DNA from: Verrucomicrobiota bacterium | GTDB taxonomy: Bacteria > Verrucomicrobiota > Verrucomicrobiia > Limisphaerales > JAEYXS01 | Reading direction: 5' to 3' | DNA: 16,763 nucleotides | Assembly: GCA_023431185.1 (NCBI GenBank) | Contig: JAEYXS010000084.1 | Location: 1-16,763 of the forward strand | Position numbers and translations under genes: made by a program | Part shown: positions 8,076 through 15,317 of the stretch, piece by piece | How the letters are laid out: every line of letters starts with the position of its first letter | Position numbering within the stretch: position 1 is the first letter of the stretch | The notes under the pieces: generated by a model | What the model saw: the letters and a program-made list of their open reading frames with translations, nothing else | Told to the model about the DNA's origin: nothing | Database searches by the model: none

Positions 8076-8521
8076 GATTCGATGGGTTGATAGACTGCGG
8101 TTAAACGTTTGCTCCAGGCCGGATCGTCCGTGCGCGCGAGGGTCACCGTGGACCCGCGCATGACGTGCAGGAAATGCCGCGCGCTCAAGGCCACGCCCAC
8201 GTGATGCACGCTCTGCCCGATGCGGAAGCACAGCAGATCGCCCGTGCGCGCCGGCAACGTGCCAGCGCTGAAGTACGGGCTCAGGTCCAGCCACGTGAGC
8301 ACCTGGCTCAGCGGATTGTGAAAGCCGCCATCCATCGCGTAATTGCCCGGCTGGAACTGCGCCAGATGTCCGCACTCGCGATAGATCTCCGCCGCGAGAT
8401 GCACACAATCCACCCCCGCGCCGCGGATGCGTGCATGCGGCACAAAGGGTGTCCCGCGCCATAAGCCCGCCACCCGGCGCAACTGCTCCTGTCTCTCGAT
8501 CGTCTCAAAGTATGGTTTCAT
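8072..8521 (-). CDS. NlpC/P60-type tail peptidase (gpK / GTA gp14-like)
   Basis: The 149-residue protein has the papain-like NlpC/P60 arrangement. The likely nucleophile is Cys39 in GAGVDCVHL, preceded by WRGTPFVPH at 21-29. His106 or His107 in SVHHVGVAL follows the GDLLCF strand (94-99), and His119 is in the next strand (FLHVMRG). Phage members cut peptidoglycan stem peptides so the tail can cross the wall. Position between hub and tip genes is the classical one for lambda gpK and for the GTA peptidase, although the JAB domain of gpK is absent. The start ATG (8521-8519) overlaps the hub stop as ATGA and its own stop overlaps the tip gene start in the same way. This indicates translational coupling. 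A longer open frame upstream of 8521 is the antisense-like shadow of the hub 3' end. Confidence 0.88.
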   Translation of the reverse strand: MKPYFETIERQEQLRRVAGLWRGTPFVPHARIRGAGVDCVHLAAEIYRECGHLAQFQPGNYAMDGGFHNPLSQVLTWLDLSPYFSAGTLPARTGDLLCFRIGQSVHHVGVALSARHFLHVMRGSTVTLARTDDPAWSKRLTAVYQPIES

Positions 8522-10569
8522 TTCTTGCCTCCCTGGCTCACGGGCTGTTGCACCGCCACCAGCGTTGGATTTTTGGTGGGCACAAACGGCTGGCCCATGA
8601 AGTTGTAAGTCCCGAATTTCGTCTGGCACGTCAGCCACTTGCCATCGCAGCCGGGTATCAGCGTGATGCTGTCTGATACCGCCGCGTGTTGCAGCGGCAG
8701 GTCCAGCGTCAGCTCGCGCACCGTGCTGGAGATGACCGTATCGGAAAGGATGGAGCGGATCTCCAGCGCCTCACCCGTGCCCGTCTCGATCCAGCCGAAG
8801 GTGTAATACTGCGCCTCACCGGAATCGTCTGCGAAGGGCGTCGTCTTGGTCACGCGGATGACCCGTTCGCTGACGATTTCCGTGAGCGTGACGGTGCGCT
8901 TGAAGGTGTTCCGCAGCGCACCGCAGTTCGCATCGTAAATCTGGTAGGCGCAGCGCGGACCCATGAGCGCATCCGGCAGCCGTTGCGTGTCGAGATCCAG
9001 GATGGAGACGCATTGCGCGCTGATCTTCTGGCCGCGCCGCGTCACCTTCTCCACCTGGCCGGTGAACAGGATGTTCACCGTATCGGGCGCGCCATAAGTC
9101 GTCTCCCGCACCTGCACGTGAATGGTCCGCGAGGGCGGAAAAGGAAAACCGAACAGCAAAGGATGATTCGCCTCATGCACTGCTTCGAGCGTGAGCTTGT
9201 CGGCCGCACCTTCGATGGATGCCTTCAAGCTCCCGTGCGAGATGGGTTTCGCCGCGAAGGTCTGACTGTTCGAGCTGATCGGCGTCGCGAAGCTCGTGTA
9301 GCGCCAGTGCAGGTCCGGTCCCGTGCCCGGATCGATCCAGATGTCGTAGAGATACACCGGCATTTCACCGGTCTCCGCAGCGGCATATTCGGCGGGCAGC
9401 TCCAATACCTGGAAGGAACGTTGCTCAAACCATTCCGCGAGGAAATACGCACTCTCTTCATCCTCTGCCAGACGCACATAGTGCAGGCGGTTCACCATCG
9501 TGGCGGCATCGGGTGTGAAAGGCAGCGCACTCTCCAGCGTCACCCGCTCCGTGCCATTCCCGTTGTCGGTCACGTTCAGGATCTTCGCCGCCGCCCGGCT
9601 CCCTTCATGCATGAACCACAGGTGCGTCGCCGGATGCTCATTCCACGAATCCGCAAAGCCTTGTCCCGTGATATCGAACTGCGTCGCACTTACTCCGCTC
9701 ACGATGTCCACCGCCTCCGTCGGCGCGGGCAGCCAGAAGCCCTGCAACCGTCCGTGCAGTGCCGCGAAGAAATTTTCCAGCGCGAGGATCTCTGCCTCCG
9801 TGTGCAACTGCACACTGAACTCGAACCCGTGAACCACATGGCTTTGCAACGGCGCAAACACCTCCGCACCGAAACCGATCTGCAATTCGCGCAGGTCATA
9901 GCTCAGCCGCTGGCTAGCGCCGTCGGTCCAGTTGATGGGCGTGGTGAAGATCGGCCGCGAAAGATAGGTGGGCCCACTGGCGGACCCGGCGCGGGTGGAG
10001 CCGGCCAGTTCCATCAAGGTGAAGCTCGTCGCACTCTGGCGCGGTGTGATCAGCCCGTGATCTTCCGCCACCGGCCTGCCGAAGAGCAATGGCCACACCA
10101 GCGATCCCGCCGCGAACGTCTGCGGCAACGCGCTGTTCAACGTCAGCGCCAGCCCCGTCTTGCCCGTGATCTGCCGCACGGCATGAACGGGATGCTCGAG
10201 ATCCGAAGCATCCAGGAAGAAGATGTAGTCACCCACCTGCCACGGCCAATTCGTCGTCGCCAATTCCGCGCTGGTGCCGCTCGCCGCACTCGCCAGATCG
10301 GAGGCGCGCCCCCAGAAAGGCACCGCTGCCTGGCCAGACTTCAGCACCGCGCGCAACCGATCCTCGAACCGTGCGCGCTGAGCCTGCGTCAGCGGGGCGA
10401 TCTCATAGGCCAGCTCCAGCCGTGGCACCTGACGCATGGCCGCGCGCTCCTCCGCACCCGTGACCGTCTCCTGGATCTCCGTCTCCCACCGCCGCGTCAG
10501 CTCCACCCCGCTCAGCCAGTTCGGCGGCTCCGGCACCAGCCCGTGCCCGTTGATAGTTTCGATGCTCAT
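8518..10569 (-). CDS. Fused distal-tail / hub protein with Fe-S type cysteines (DUF2163/BR0599-like)
   Basis: The 683-residue protein combines parts that are usually separate. Two distal-tail-like segments cover about 10-190 (RRWETEIQETVTGAEERAA, RQVPRLELAYEIAPL) and 200-395 (RPIFTTPINWTDG, GFEFSVQLHTEAEI). From 400 on, a DUF2163-like hub region contains YLYDIWIDP, WRYTSFATPIS and HGSLKASIEGAADKLTLE. The C-terminus holds C540, C549, C641 and C648 in GPRCAYQIYDANCG and GCDGKWLTCQTKF, followed by NFMGQPFVP. This matches the Phage_BR0599 pattern and the cysteine layout of lambda gpL, which binds an iron-sulfur cluster. It should form the tail hub between tube and tip. GGAGGAG directly precedes the ATG. 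The fusion of Dit-like and hub parts in one chain is noteworthy. Domain borders are estimated by eye. Confidence 0.8.
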   Translation of the reverse strand: MSIETINGHGLVPEPPNWLSGVELTRRWETEIQETVTGAEERAAMRQVPRLELAYEIAPLTQAQRARFEDRLRAVLKSGQAAVPFWGRASDLASAASGTSAELATTNWPWQVGDYIFFLDASDLEHPVHAVRQITGKTGLALTLNSALPQTFAAGSLVWPLLFGRPVAEDHGLITPRQSATSFTLMELAGSTRAGSASGPTYLSRPIFTTPINWTDGASQRLSYDLRELQIGFGAEVFAPLQSHVVHGFEFSVQLHTEAEILALENFFAALHGRLQGFWLPAPTEAVDIVSGVSATQFDITGQGFADSWNEHPATHLWFMHEGSRAAAKILNVTDNGNGTERVTLESALPFTPDAATMVNRLHYVRLAEDEESAYFLAEWFEQRSFQVLELPAEYAAAETGEMPVYLYDIWIDPGTGPDLHWRYTSFATPISSNSQTFAAKPISHGSLKASIEGAADKLTLEAVHEANHPLLFGFPFPPSRTIHVQVRETTYGAPDTVNILFTGQVEKVTRRGQKISAQCVSILDLDTQRLPDALMGPRCAYQIYDANCGALRNTFKRTVTLTEIVSERVIRVTKTTPFADDSGEAQYYTFGWIETGTGEALEIRSILSDTVISSTVRELTLDLPLQHAAVSDSITLIPGCDGKWLTCQTKFGTYNFMGQPFVPTKNPTLVAVQQPVSQGGKK

Positions 10570-10775
10570 ACTCCTCCTTTAAATCGTCGTCGTCCTCGAT
10601 TCCCTTAATCCGTGTGATCCGTGTTCAATCTGTGGCCAACCATTCCCTACCCAATATTTCTTGGTCCCTTTTCCGTGTATTCGGCGTATTCTGCGGTTTC
10701 TCTTTTTCCCAGTTACGCATCACGTATTACTTGGCCCTTCTTTCGTCATCCGTGCTTCGTCATTGGTCATTTCAT
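10570..10775. repeat. Mosaic of intergenic repeats between tape measure and hub genes
   Basis: This 206-bp gap contains no gene that I can support. Read on the minus strand it is a string of short purine-rich units of several types: a GACGAAGCACGGATGACGAA type, an AATACGTGATGCG type, a CGCAGAATACGCCGAATACA type, and a CACAGATTGAACACGGATCA type. A GAGGACGACGACG run follows just upstream of the hub ribosome binding site. I recall such units as dispersed families in genomes of Verrucomicrobiota and Planctomycetota. A short open frame on the plus strand here is repeat translation. Confidence 0.6.
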
Positions 10776-13421
10776 TTATGACGCCATTCCCAGCCGCAAC
10801 TTGTTCTTCGCGATGTGCGCCACCGTGATCTCCTCGCCCACGGATCCCTTCATCACGCGCATCAATTCCTCCTGGCTGTTCACCACGATCACCTTCGGCT
10901 GCGCGGACTGCACATTCACCTTGGGCGCGAACCCGGCGAGATTCAGCTTGGGCATTTCACCCCGGCTCACGGCGCCCGGCGTCAATTCCCGTGCGGAGAT
11001 GGCACCCGTGCGGATGCCTTCGAAGAAACCCGCGCCAAACTCCTCCACGCGTTTCGCCGGGATCACGAACTCGCCATTCGAGAGCCAGCGCGGGATGCTG
11101 TCGCTTGTGCCCGTGCCAGGTCCGGTGATGAGACCGCCCTCGGCGGAACCACCCGCCGCCGCTACGGTACCGCTGGCCGAGGAAACCAACGTCATTCCCT
11201 GGGTGAACGCCATACCAGCCGATAGGGCACCTTTGCCTGCCGCCACGGCACCACCATAAGACGCTACACTGGCTAAGAACGCAGGTACCGCCCACGCCGC
11301 CGCCAAGGCGGTCGCCATGGTGGTCGAGGTGGCTTTCGCGGTCGCCCCTAATATCCTCCCCACCGTAGCCATCAGGATCTGGTTCACGATCCATTGCGCC
11401 GCCATCTTCGCGAAGCTCGTGATGATGTTGTTCAAGATGGCGTTGCCCACATTCTGCAACGCCTGGCTCCACGTCATCGTGCCGTTGATGAGGCCCGTGA
11501 TGCCGTTGGCGATGCTGTCCACCGCCACGCCGATGGTGCTCTTGAACACTCCGGCAACCTGCTCCGCCATCGTCCCGGCCTTCGTTTCCAGATCGTCCAG
11601 CACTTTGCGGAACTGGTCCCGGTAGGAATTGGGATCGGCCTTCTTCTCACCTGCCTTCCCGGCGGCTCCGGTCGCAGCCGGCGATTCAGCGCCTTTGCGG
11701 GCGGGTGCCTTGCGGAGACCGACTGTTCCAGCGGACGCTTTGGCTTCGCCCTCCCCGCCCGCCTTGGCGTTCACGTCATCCAGCTTCCCGGCTTGCTCCG
11801 TCAGAAGCTTGTTTTGCGTCTTGAGCTGCTCGATGAGTTTCTCCTTCGCTTCGATCTGCTCCTTGAGCGCCTGTGCATCCTTCCTGGCATTCTCCTCCGC
11901 GAGCTTGGCCGCCTCCATCTGCCGCTTGTCCTCCTCCGCATCCTTTTCCAGCAAGGCGGCCTTCTCTTCCTGCAACTTCGCCGCGAACTCCTGGCGCATC
12001 TTGGCCAGCTCGCTTTGAAGCTTCTCTTCCAGCGCCAGCTTCTTCTGGTTCAACTCGTCGATCTTTTGCAGCTCCTCCTGTTTCTGCTGCTCCTCAGCCG
12101 CCTTGGCCTGCGCGTCCGCCGCCGGGTTTGCCGCGGGATTGGCCGCCGCCGACGGTGGCTTGCCGCTGTTCAAATAGATGTCGTTTCTCGTCTGCTCCAA
12201 CGCCGCCGTGTTCTGCTGATACTCATCATCCGTGGTGATCCCCATCTTGTTTTTGATCTTCTCGGCGAAACCCATCAGCTTCGTCATCCCGATCTGCACC
12301 ACGTCATTGATCTTCACGCCGAAGACATTCATCTCCCCGATCGCCTTGCCGATCTGCCACCCCGCGATCGCCGCCCCCACGATGCCCGTCGCCCCCGCGA
12401 AAGCCCTGGCCGCGCCACCCGGTGCTTTGAAAGCTTCCGCGAGGTCCTTCACCGATTTGCCACCCTTGCCGAACTCCTTCGAGAGCTCCTGCATCCCCTT
12501 GAACGCCTCCGGGAACGATTTGCCCGTGAGCGTTTGAAAATGTGTCTGTATCCCTTCCAGCATCGGCATCAATGCGTCCTTGGTGCCCGTCAGCTCCATG
12601 ATCGCCCCCGCTGCCTTGCTCACGCCCGGCGGCAGCGTATTGCCAAACGCCGTGTTCAACTGCGTAGCCGTTTCCGTGCTGCGCTTGTTGAAGTCCTCGA
12701 TCTTGCCGGTCCAATCGCCCACCGATTTGGTGAGGCTGTCGATCTCCCCGGCCACCCCGTGCAAACCCATGCGTGTGGCCAGGTCGGAGAAGTTACCCAT
12801 CGCACCCAGACTCGTCCGCACCGTATCGATGGCACCCTGCGTATCAGTGAGCAAAACCCGCTTCACGATCTCACCCGCCGAACCCGCCCCGCTGCCGAAC
12901 TCCTGAAACTTGCCGATCATCCCGTTCACTGATTCCATCGACTGCTGCGCGCTCGTCAGCACGCTTTCCAGCCCCATCGCCTCGGCGATGCCTTCCACGG
13001 TGCTCAACTTCTCGATGTGCTGCGCCACCGTGTCGATCGCGCCCGACACATCACCCTCCAATACGTTCTTGATCAGCTCGGAAGCCGATTCCGTCTGGTC
13101 CAGGAAACCGGAGATCTCACCTGTCCACGACTTCAGCGAATCCGCCGTCGCCTCGATGCCGCCGGAGACCTTGTCCAGCCCCATCGCCTGGGCGAGCCCC
13201 GAAAGTTTTCCGAGCGATTCCTGGATCGGATTCTGCTCGATGAGATTCTTTGCGGAATCGATGTATCCCCGCACCGTCTCGTTTCCTTCGCCCAGCTTCT
13301 TCGTGAAATCCTTGATGCCTGTGAGCTGGTCACCCAGCTTTTGGGCCACGCCTCCCAAGGCGGCCTGCGCGGCCTCCGCACCGCTCACCTGCATCTTCAA
13401 TGCCATTTGAAATTCTTTCAT
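10776..13421 (-). CDS. Tape measure protein with internal 69-residue repeats
   Basis: The 881-residue protein sets tail length and is threaded into the tube. The start at 13421 follows GGAGGAGGT. A 17-codon extension upstream would translate an intergenic hairpin and is rejected. Residues about 75-260 hold three repeat units with an exact 69-residue period: MGL at 80, 149 and 218, GAIDTV at 127 and 196, and WTG(E/K)I at 99 and 237. A small hydrophobic stretch is near 341-356. Residues 440-550 form a long charged coiled coil after an Ala/Pro linker. Residues 600-760 are helical and hydrophobic, consistent with membrane-active tape measure regions. EGGLITGPGTGTSDSIP with WLSNGEFVIPAKRVE (761-794) is a motif typical of tape measure C-termini. 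No lytic enzyme domain is seen. It follows the chaperone gene as in other siphophages. Confidence 0.92.
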   Translation of the reverse strand: MKEFQMALKMQVSGAEAAQAALGGVAQKLGDQLTGIKDFTKKLGEGNETVRGYIDSAKNLIEQNPIQESLGKLSGLAQAMGLDKVSGGIEATADSLKSWTGEISGFLDQTESASELIKNVLEGDVSGAIDTVAQHIEKLSTVEGIAEAMGLESVLTSAQQSMESVNGMIGKFQEFGSGAGSAGEIVKRVLLTDTQGAIDTVRTSLGAMGNFSDLATRMGLHGVAGEIDSLTKSVGDWTGKIEDFNKRSTETATQLNTAFGNTLPPGVSKAAGAIMELTGTKDALMPMLEGIQTHFQTLTGKSFPEAFKGMQELSKEFGKGGKSVKDLAEAFKAPGGAARAFAGATGIVGAAIAGWQIGKAIGEMNVFGVKINDVVQIGMTKLMGFAEKIKNKMGITTDDEYQQNTAALEQTRNDIYLNSGKPPSAAANPAANPAADAQAKAAEEQQKQEELQKIDELNQKKLALEEKLQSELAKMRQEFAAKLQEEKAALLEKDAEEDKRQMEAAKLAEENARKDAQALKEQIEAKEKLIEQLKTQNKLLTEQAGKLDDVNAKAGGEGEAKASAGTVGLRKAPARKGAESPAATGAAGKAGEKKADPNSYRDQFRKVLDDLETKAGTMAEQVAGVFKSTIGVAVDSIANGITGLINGTMTWSQALQNVGNAILNNIITSFAKMAAQWIVNQILMATVGRILGATAKATSTTMATALAAAWAVPAFLASVASYGGAVAAGKGALSAGMAFTQGMTLVSSASGTVAAAGGSAEGGLITGPGTGTSDSIPRWLSNGEFVIPAKRVEEFGAGFFEGIRTGAISARELTPGAVSRGEMPKLNLAGFAPKVNVQSAQPKVIVVNSQEELMRVMKGSVGEEITVAHIAKNKLRLGMAS

Positions 13422-13437
13422 ACCTCCTCCTTTTCCG

Positions 13438-13457
13438 GACCCGCCCGCAGGCGGGTC
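13438..13457. repeat. Perfect 8-bp inverted repeat before the tape measure gene
   Basis: GACCCGCC (13438-13445) and GGCGGGTC (13450-13457) pair around a CGCA loop. It lies between the end of the chaperone extension and the tape measure ribosome binding site. No T-run follows on the transcribed strand, so it is more likely an intergenic palindrome or an attenuating hairpin than a full terminator. Confidence 0.5.
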
Positions 13458-13490
13458 ACTCCGTTTCCTCATTCGTCGGCGGGCATCGCC

Positions 13491-13817
13491 TCATCTCCCC
13501 TCACACTCCGCCCGCAATTTCTCCTGCAACTCCATCAAGACCTCATTTCCTCCCTGTGCCCAGCACGCTGCCACTGCTGCATACATCACATTCGAATCCA
13601 TCAGCTTTTGCGCCGCCCTCACGCGGCCGGCGGCATCCGCCAGCAGCTTGAGCTGGGCCAGGGAGTGTTCCCGTGCCTCGCCCAGGCTCAGGCCGGATTC
13701 GATGGCGAGCTCGGCGACCCAGTCCGCAAACTCGAGAGCACCGTGCTCTGCATCGCCTGCGTGATGCCCGGCACCAGCCGCTCGCGCCGTTGCAGTTGGC
13801 GCTGCACCCAACGCGCG
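13491..13817 (-). CDS. Tail assembly chaperone, -1 frame extension (gpT-like part)
   Basis: This frame overlaps the end of the chaperone gene in the -1 frame and runs on to the tape measure gene. It encodes EFADWVAELAIESGLSLGE, then HSLAQLKLLADAAGRVRAA, a helical region that looks like the T part of siphophage GT chaperones. If translation slips at 13817-13823, 85 residues of the first frame join 108 of this one, giving a 193-residue fusion. No ATG with a ribosome binding site opens the frame; the first plausible independent start is a TTG at 13811. The first 25-30 residues after the slip are Ala-rich linker. Codon third positions look more typical only after about 13745, so a slip further downstream, or a simple indel in the sequence or genome, remains possible. 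Confidence 0.72.
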   Translation of the reverse strand, partial: RALGAAPTATARAAGAGHHAGDAEHGALEFADWVAELAIESGLSLGEAREHSLAQLKLLADAAGRVRAAQKLMDSNVMYAAVAACWAQGGNEVLMELQEKLRAECEGR

Positions 13818-14071
13818 AAAAAATCCGCGTTCAACCGCTCTCCTTCCGTCACGATCTCCTCGTGCGCTTCCGGCGCGAGCGTCGCGGCCCAGCCTTTGGG
13901 TTTGCCACAGAACAGCTCCACCATCGCCGCTTCGTCCTCGATCACCGCCAGCATCCGCGGCATCTGCGCCACCGCCAGTTGCTGCACCGTGACCTCCTCC
14001 TTCGCCCCCTCGCGCAAAGCCACCGTCACCACTTTCCCGCCCATCAATGTTTCAATCTTCGTTGGTTCCAT
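13688..14071 (-). CDS. Tail assembly chaperone (gpG-like part)
   Basis: The 127-residue protein contains FCGKPKGWAATLAPEAHEE (54-72) and ERLNADFFARWVQ (78-90), a pattern familiar from small chaperones that lie between tail tube and tape measure genes. It should keep the tape measure protein soluble while the tube assembles around it. The start at 14071 is chosen because the longer open frame to 14212 translates a hairpin repeat. The Shine-Dalgarno match is weak. Position and the overlapping -1 frame are the main evidence. The protein is short for a lambda-type gpG (about 140 residues) but within the normal range. Confidence 0.78.
   Translation of the reverse strand: MEPTKIETLMGGKVVTVALREGAKEEVTVQQLAVAQMPRMLAVIEDEAAMVELFCGKPKGWAATLAPEAHEEIVTEGERLNADFFARWVQRQLQRRERLVPGITQAMQSTVLSSLRTGSPSSPSNPA
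13817..13823 (-). other. Candidate -1 ribosomal frameshift heptamer T TTT TTC
   Basis: The zero-frame codons are GAT TTT TTC, so the heptamer T TTT TTC has the canonical X XXY YYZ phase. Slippage would move ribosomes into the frame that ends at 13491. Downstream sequence can pair: GTTGG with CCAAC around an 8-base loop begins about 5 bases after the heptamer, and GCGCGTTG can pair with CAAC-g-GCGC in a longer alternative. All of this is seen directly; its use in translation is inferred. Confidence 0.65.
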
Positions 14072-14121
14072 AATCTTCGTTTGTAGTAATTGTCCTTCGT
14101 CCCCGAATCTCACTTGTACTT

Positions 14122-14150
14122 GGTAGGGCGCGGTGTCCTCACTGCGCCGC
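14122..14150. repeat. Hairpin repeat of the GGGCGCGGTG type
   Basis: GGCGCGGTG (14127-14135) pairs with CACTGCGCC (14140-14148) around TCCT, with one G-U pair. The unit GGTAGGGCGCGGTG with TCCTCAC is familiar to me as a dispersed intergenic element in Verrucomicrobiota genomes. It is one of four repeat types in the 309-bp gap between the tail tube and chaperone genes. Confidence 0.55.
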
Positions 14151-14211
14151 TGCCGAAGCACCTGCTCTGCCAAATCTCCGCAGCTCGCATTTACGCCCGC
14201 AGCCCCCATCA

Positions 14212-14250
14212 CCCTCTCCCCTCAATGGGGAGAGGGCCGGGGTGAGGGGT
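14212..14250. repeat. REP-like palindrome (LTPALSPLRGEG type)
   Basis: CCCTCTCCCC (14212-14221) and GGGGAGAGGG (14227-14236) form a perfect 10-bp stem around TCAAT, followed by CCGGGGTGAGGGG. Translation of the minus strand gives the well-known spurious peptide LTPALSPLRGEG, a mark of this dispersed palindrome family in several bacterial phyla. Confidence 0.7.
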
Positions 14251-14280
14251 GAGAACAGCCAAAACACATCCATCCACGTA

Positions 14281-14325
14281 TTCCTCACTTTGCGCCTTCT
14301 GTGCTTCTTTGCGGCCATTCCCATT
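14281..14325. repeat. Degenerate CGCAAAG-type intergenic repeat
   Basis: On the minus strand this reads GCCGCAAAGAAGCACAGAAG, then GCGCAAAGTGAGGAA. Repeated CGCAAAG and CACAGAAG units of this sort are a further short dispersed element. No coding potential is apparent. Confidence 0.45.
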
Positions 14326-14336
14326 TTCCCCCGCTT

Positions 14337-14373
14337 TCGATGTTCAGAGTTCGATGTTGGGTGTTCGATGTTT
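14337..14373. repeat. 37-bp CGATGTTC repeat, copy 1
   Basis: The unit contains three TTCGATGTT-like subunits with the core TTCAGAGTTCGATGTTGG. It is identical to the copy at 15241-15277 except for one base (G versus A at 14361, the 25th base). Both copies have the same orientation, and together they flank the tail tube gene. The minus-strand translation gives the spurious peptide type NIEHPTSN. Confidence 0.85.
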
Positions 14374-14380
14374 TCCCTTA

Positions 14381-15115
14381 TCAGGCATCCGCCCGTCCGC
14401 GCCGCACGATCTGCCCCGTCGCCAGCAGCTCCACCTCGAACTCGCTCAGCTTCTTGCCGTCGTTGTCTCCGCGATTGCTCATGAAGACTTGCGCCGGGAA
14501 GGTGTAGCGCGCCCGGGGCAGCTCGGAATGCTGGTCATACTCGTCGAAGTAGGCCGTGCCCTTCACTGTCAGCTCCGCGTTGCTCTTGTGCTCGAGCGTC
14601 TCCACCGCCGCGTGATCGTACGTCACATCCACCGTGGCGGCCTCCGCGATGGTGCCGCCGCGCAGGATCGTGATCGTGCCCGCTTTCGCATCCACCGTGT
14701 AATCCGTGCCCGCCACCTTCGCGACTGTCGCCACCTCCACCTCCACGTTGGAAACATCCTGATGCGGCAGGATGATGACCTGCCCTTTCTTCACACCCGT
14801 GAACTGTTCCGTCGCCGCCGTGCCGCTGCCTTGCGATACCGTCGTGCCCGCGCCCGCCAGCAACTGCAACCGCGTCAGGTCCGGCAGTTCCTCATCCAGC
14901 CCCACCGTCCAGCGATGCTCGATCTGCGCAGGCCGTTCATCCACGATCTCCACATAACCCTTGCGCGCCACCGCCGTCTTCGTGCGCTCCACGTTCGCCG
15001 TGTGCTTGTGCATCCGCACATTGCCGAAATCGACCGCGGTCGATTCGCCGTTCCGCTGGAACAGCAGTTTCCCCGTCGCCTGTTTGCGATAAATGATATC
15101 TCCCGTTTCCTTCAT
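14381..15115 (-). CDS. Major tail tube protein
   Basis: The 244-residue protein should polymerise into the tail tube. Evidence is position (after the terminator candidate, before chaperone and tape measure genes) and content. Beta-rich ends include TGKLLFQRNGEST near 14-26 and ELTVKGTAYFDEYDQHS at about 180-196, with YTFPAQVFMSNRG after it. A central inserted segment, GQVIILPHQDVSN followed by GTDYTVDAKAGTITILRGG, is the DYTVDxxxGxI pattern found in tube proteins of many siphophages. No sheath gene is adjacent, so a non-contractile tail is inferred. GGAG lies a few bases before the ATG. Both ends of the gene abut repeat-filled gaps, and a nearly identical 37-bp repeat lies on each side, which is unusual for a virion gene. 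Confidence 0.85.
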   Translation of the reverse strand: MKETGDIIYRKQATGKLLFQRNGESTAVDFGNVRMHKHTANVERTKTAVARKGYVEIVDERPAQIEHRWTVGLDEELPDLTRLQLLAGAGTTVSQGSGTAATEQFTGVKKGQVIILPHQDVSNVEVEVATVAKVAGTDYTVDAKAGTITILRGGTIAEAATVDVTYDHAAVETLEHKSNAELTVKGTAYFDEYDQHSELPRARYTFPAQVFMSNRGDNDGKKLSEFEVELLATGQIVRRGRADA

Positions 15116-15317
15116 AACTCTCCTTTGTTTTCCGTTGTTGTTACCTGATTGATTTCACTGACTGATTGTTTTTCTTCGTCCTTCGTTCTCGTCGTCGATT
15201 CCATCTCGTAACTGTCTCCCTCTCTCACTTTCTCTCCCACTCGATGTTCAGAGTTCGATGTTGGATGTTCGATGTTTCCGTCATCTGTGTGTATCTGTGT
15301 CCATTTGTGGTTAAGCT
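15116..15317. repeat. Repeat-filled gap upstream of the tail tube gene
   Basis: This 202-bp stretch has no supportable gene. From high to low coordinates it holds a unit with AACCACAAATGGACACAGAT (15283-15314 region), then the 37-bp CGATGTTC repeat, a purine-rich GAGAGAAAGTGAGAGAGGG run, a GACGACGAGAACGAAGGACG unit (about 15174-15202), and the tail tube ribosome binding site. The open frame through it translates to NHKWTQIHTDDGNIEHPTSN, a repeat-derived pseudo-peptide. Confidence 0.65.
15241..15277. repeat. 37-bp CGATGTTC repeat, copy 2
   Basis: This is the second copy of the unit at 14337-14373, in the same orientation with 36 of 37 bases identical. The two copies are about 870 bp apart and enclose the whole tail tube gene. 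Confidence 0.85.

Noticed and set aside
5331..8462. 1043-codon reading of the tail tip gene
   Set aside because: The first 129 codons lie opposite-frame over the peptidase gene and look like shadow sequence. The ATG at 8075 overlaps the peptidase stop as ATGA and starts a typical N-terminus.
8686..10608. A 640-codon open frame on the plus strand opposite the hub gene, and similar long plus-strand frames at 3960-5300, 5358-6410, 7269-8090 and 11394-12932
   Set aside because: They are antisense to well-recognised tail genes. Their peptides are Arg/His/Gly-rich without domains, as expected for the opposite strand of GC-rich coding DNA.
13422..13472. N-terminal extension of the tape measure protein starting MRKRSDPPAGG
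   Set aside because: It translates an intergenic hairpin, and the downstream ATG has a strong GGAGGAGGT ribosome binding site.
14139..14324. 61-codon minus-strand frame with LTPALSPLRGEG
   Set aside because: This is translation of the REP-like palindrome, not a gene.
14337..15277. CRISPR-like repeat pair
   Set aside because: Only two copies, about 870 bp apart with a complete gene between them. No spacer-sized periodicity or cas gene is present.
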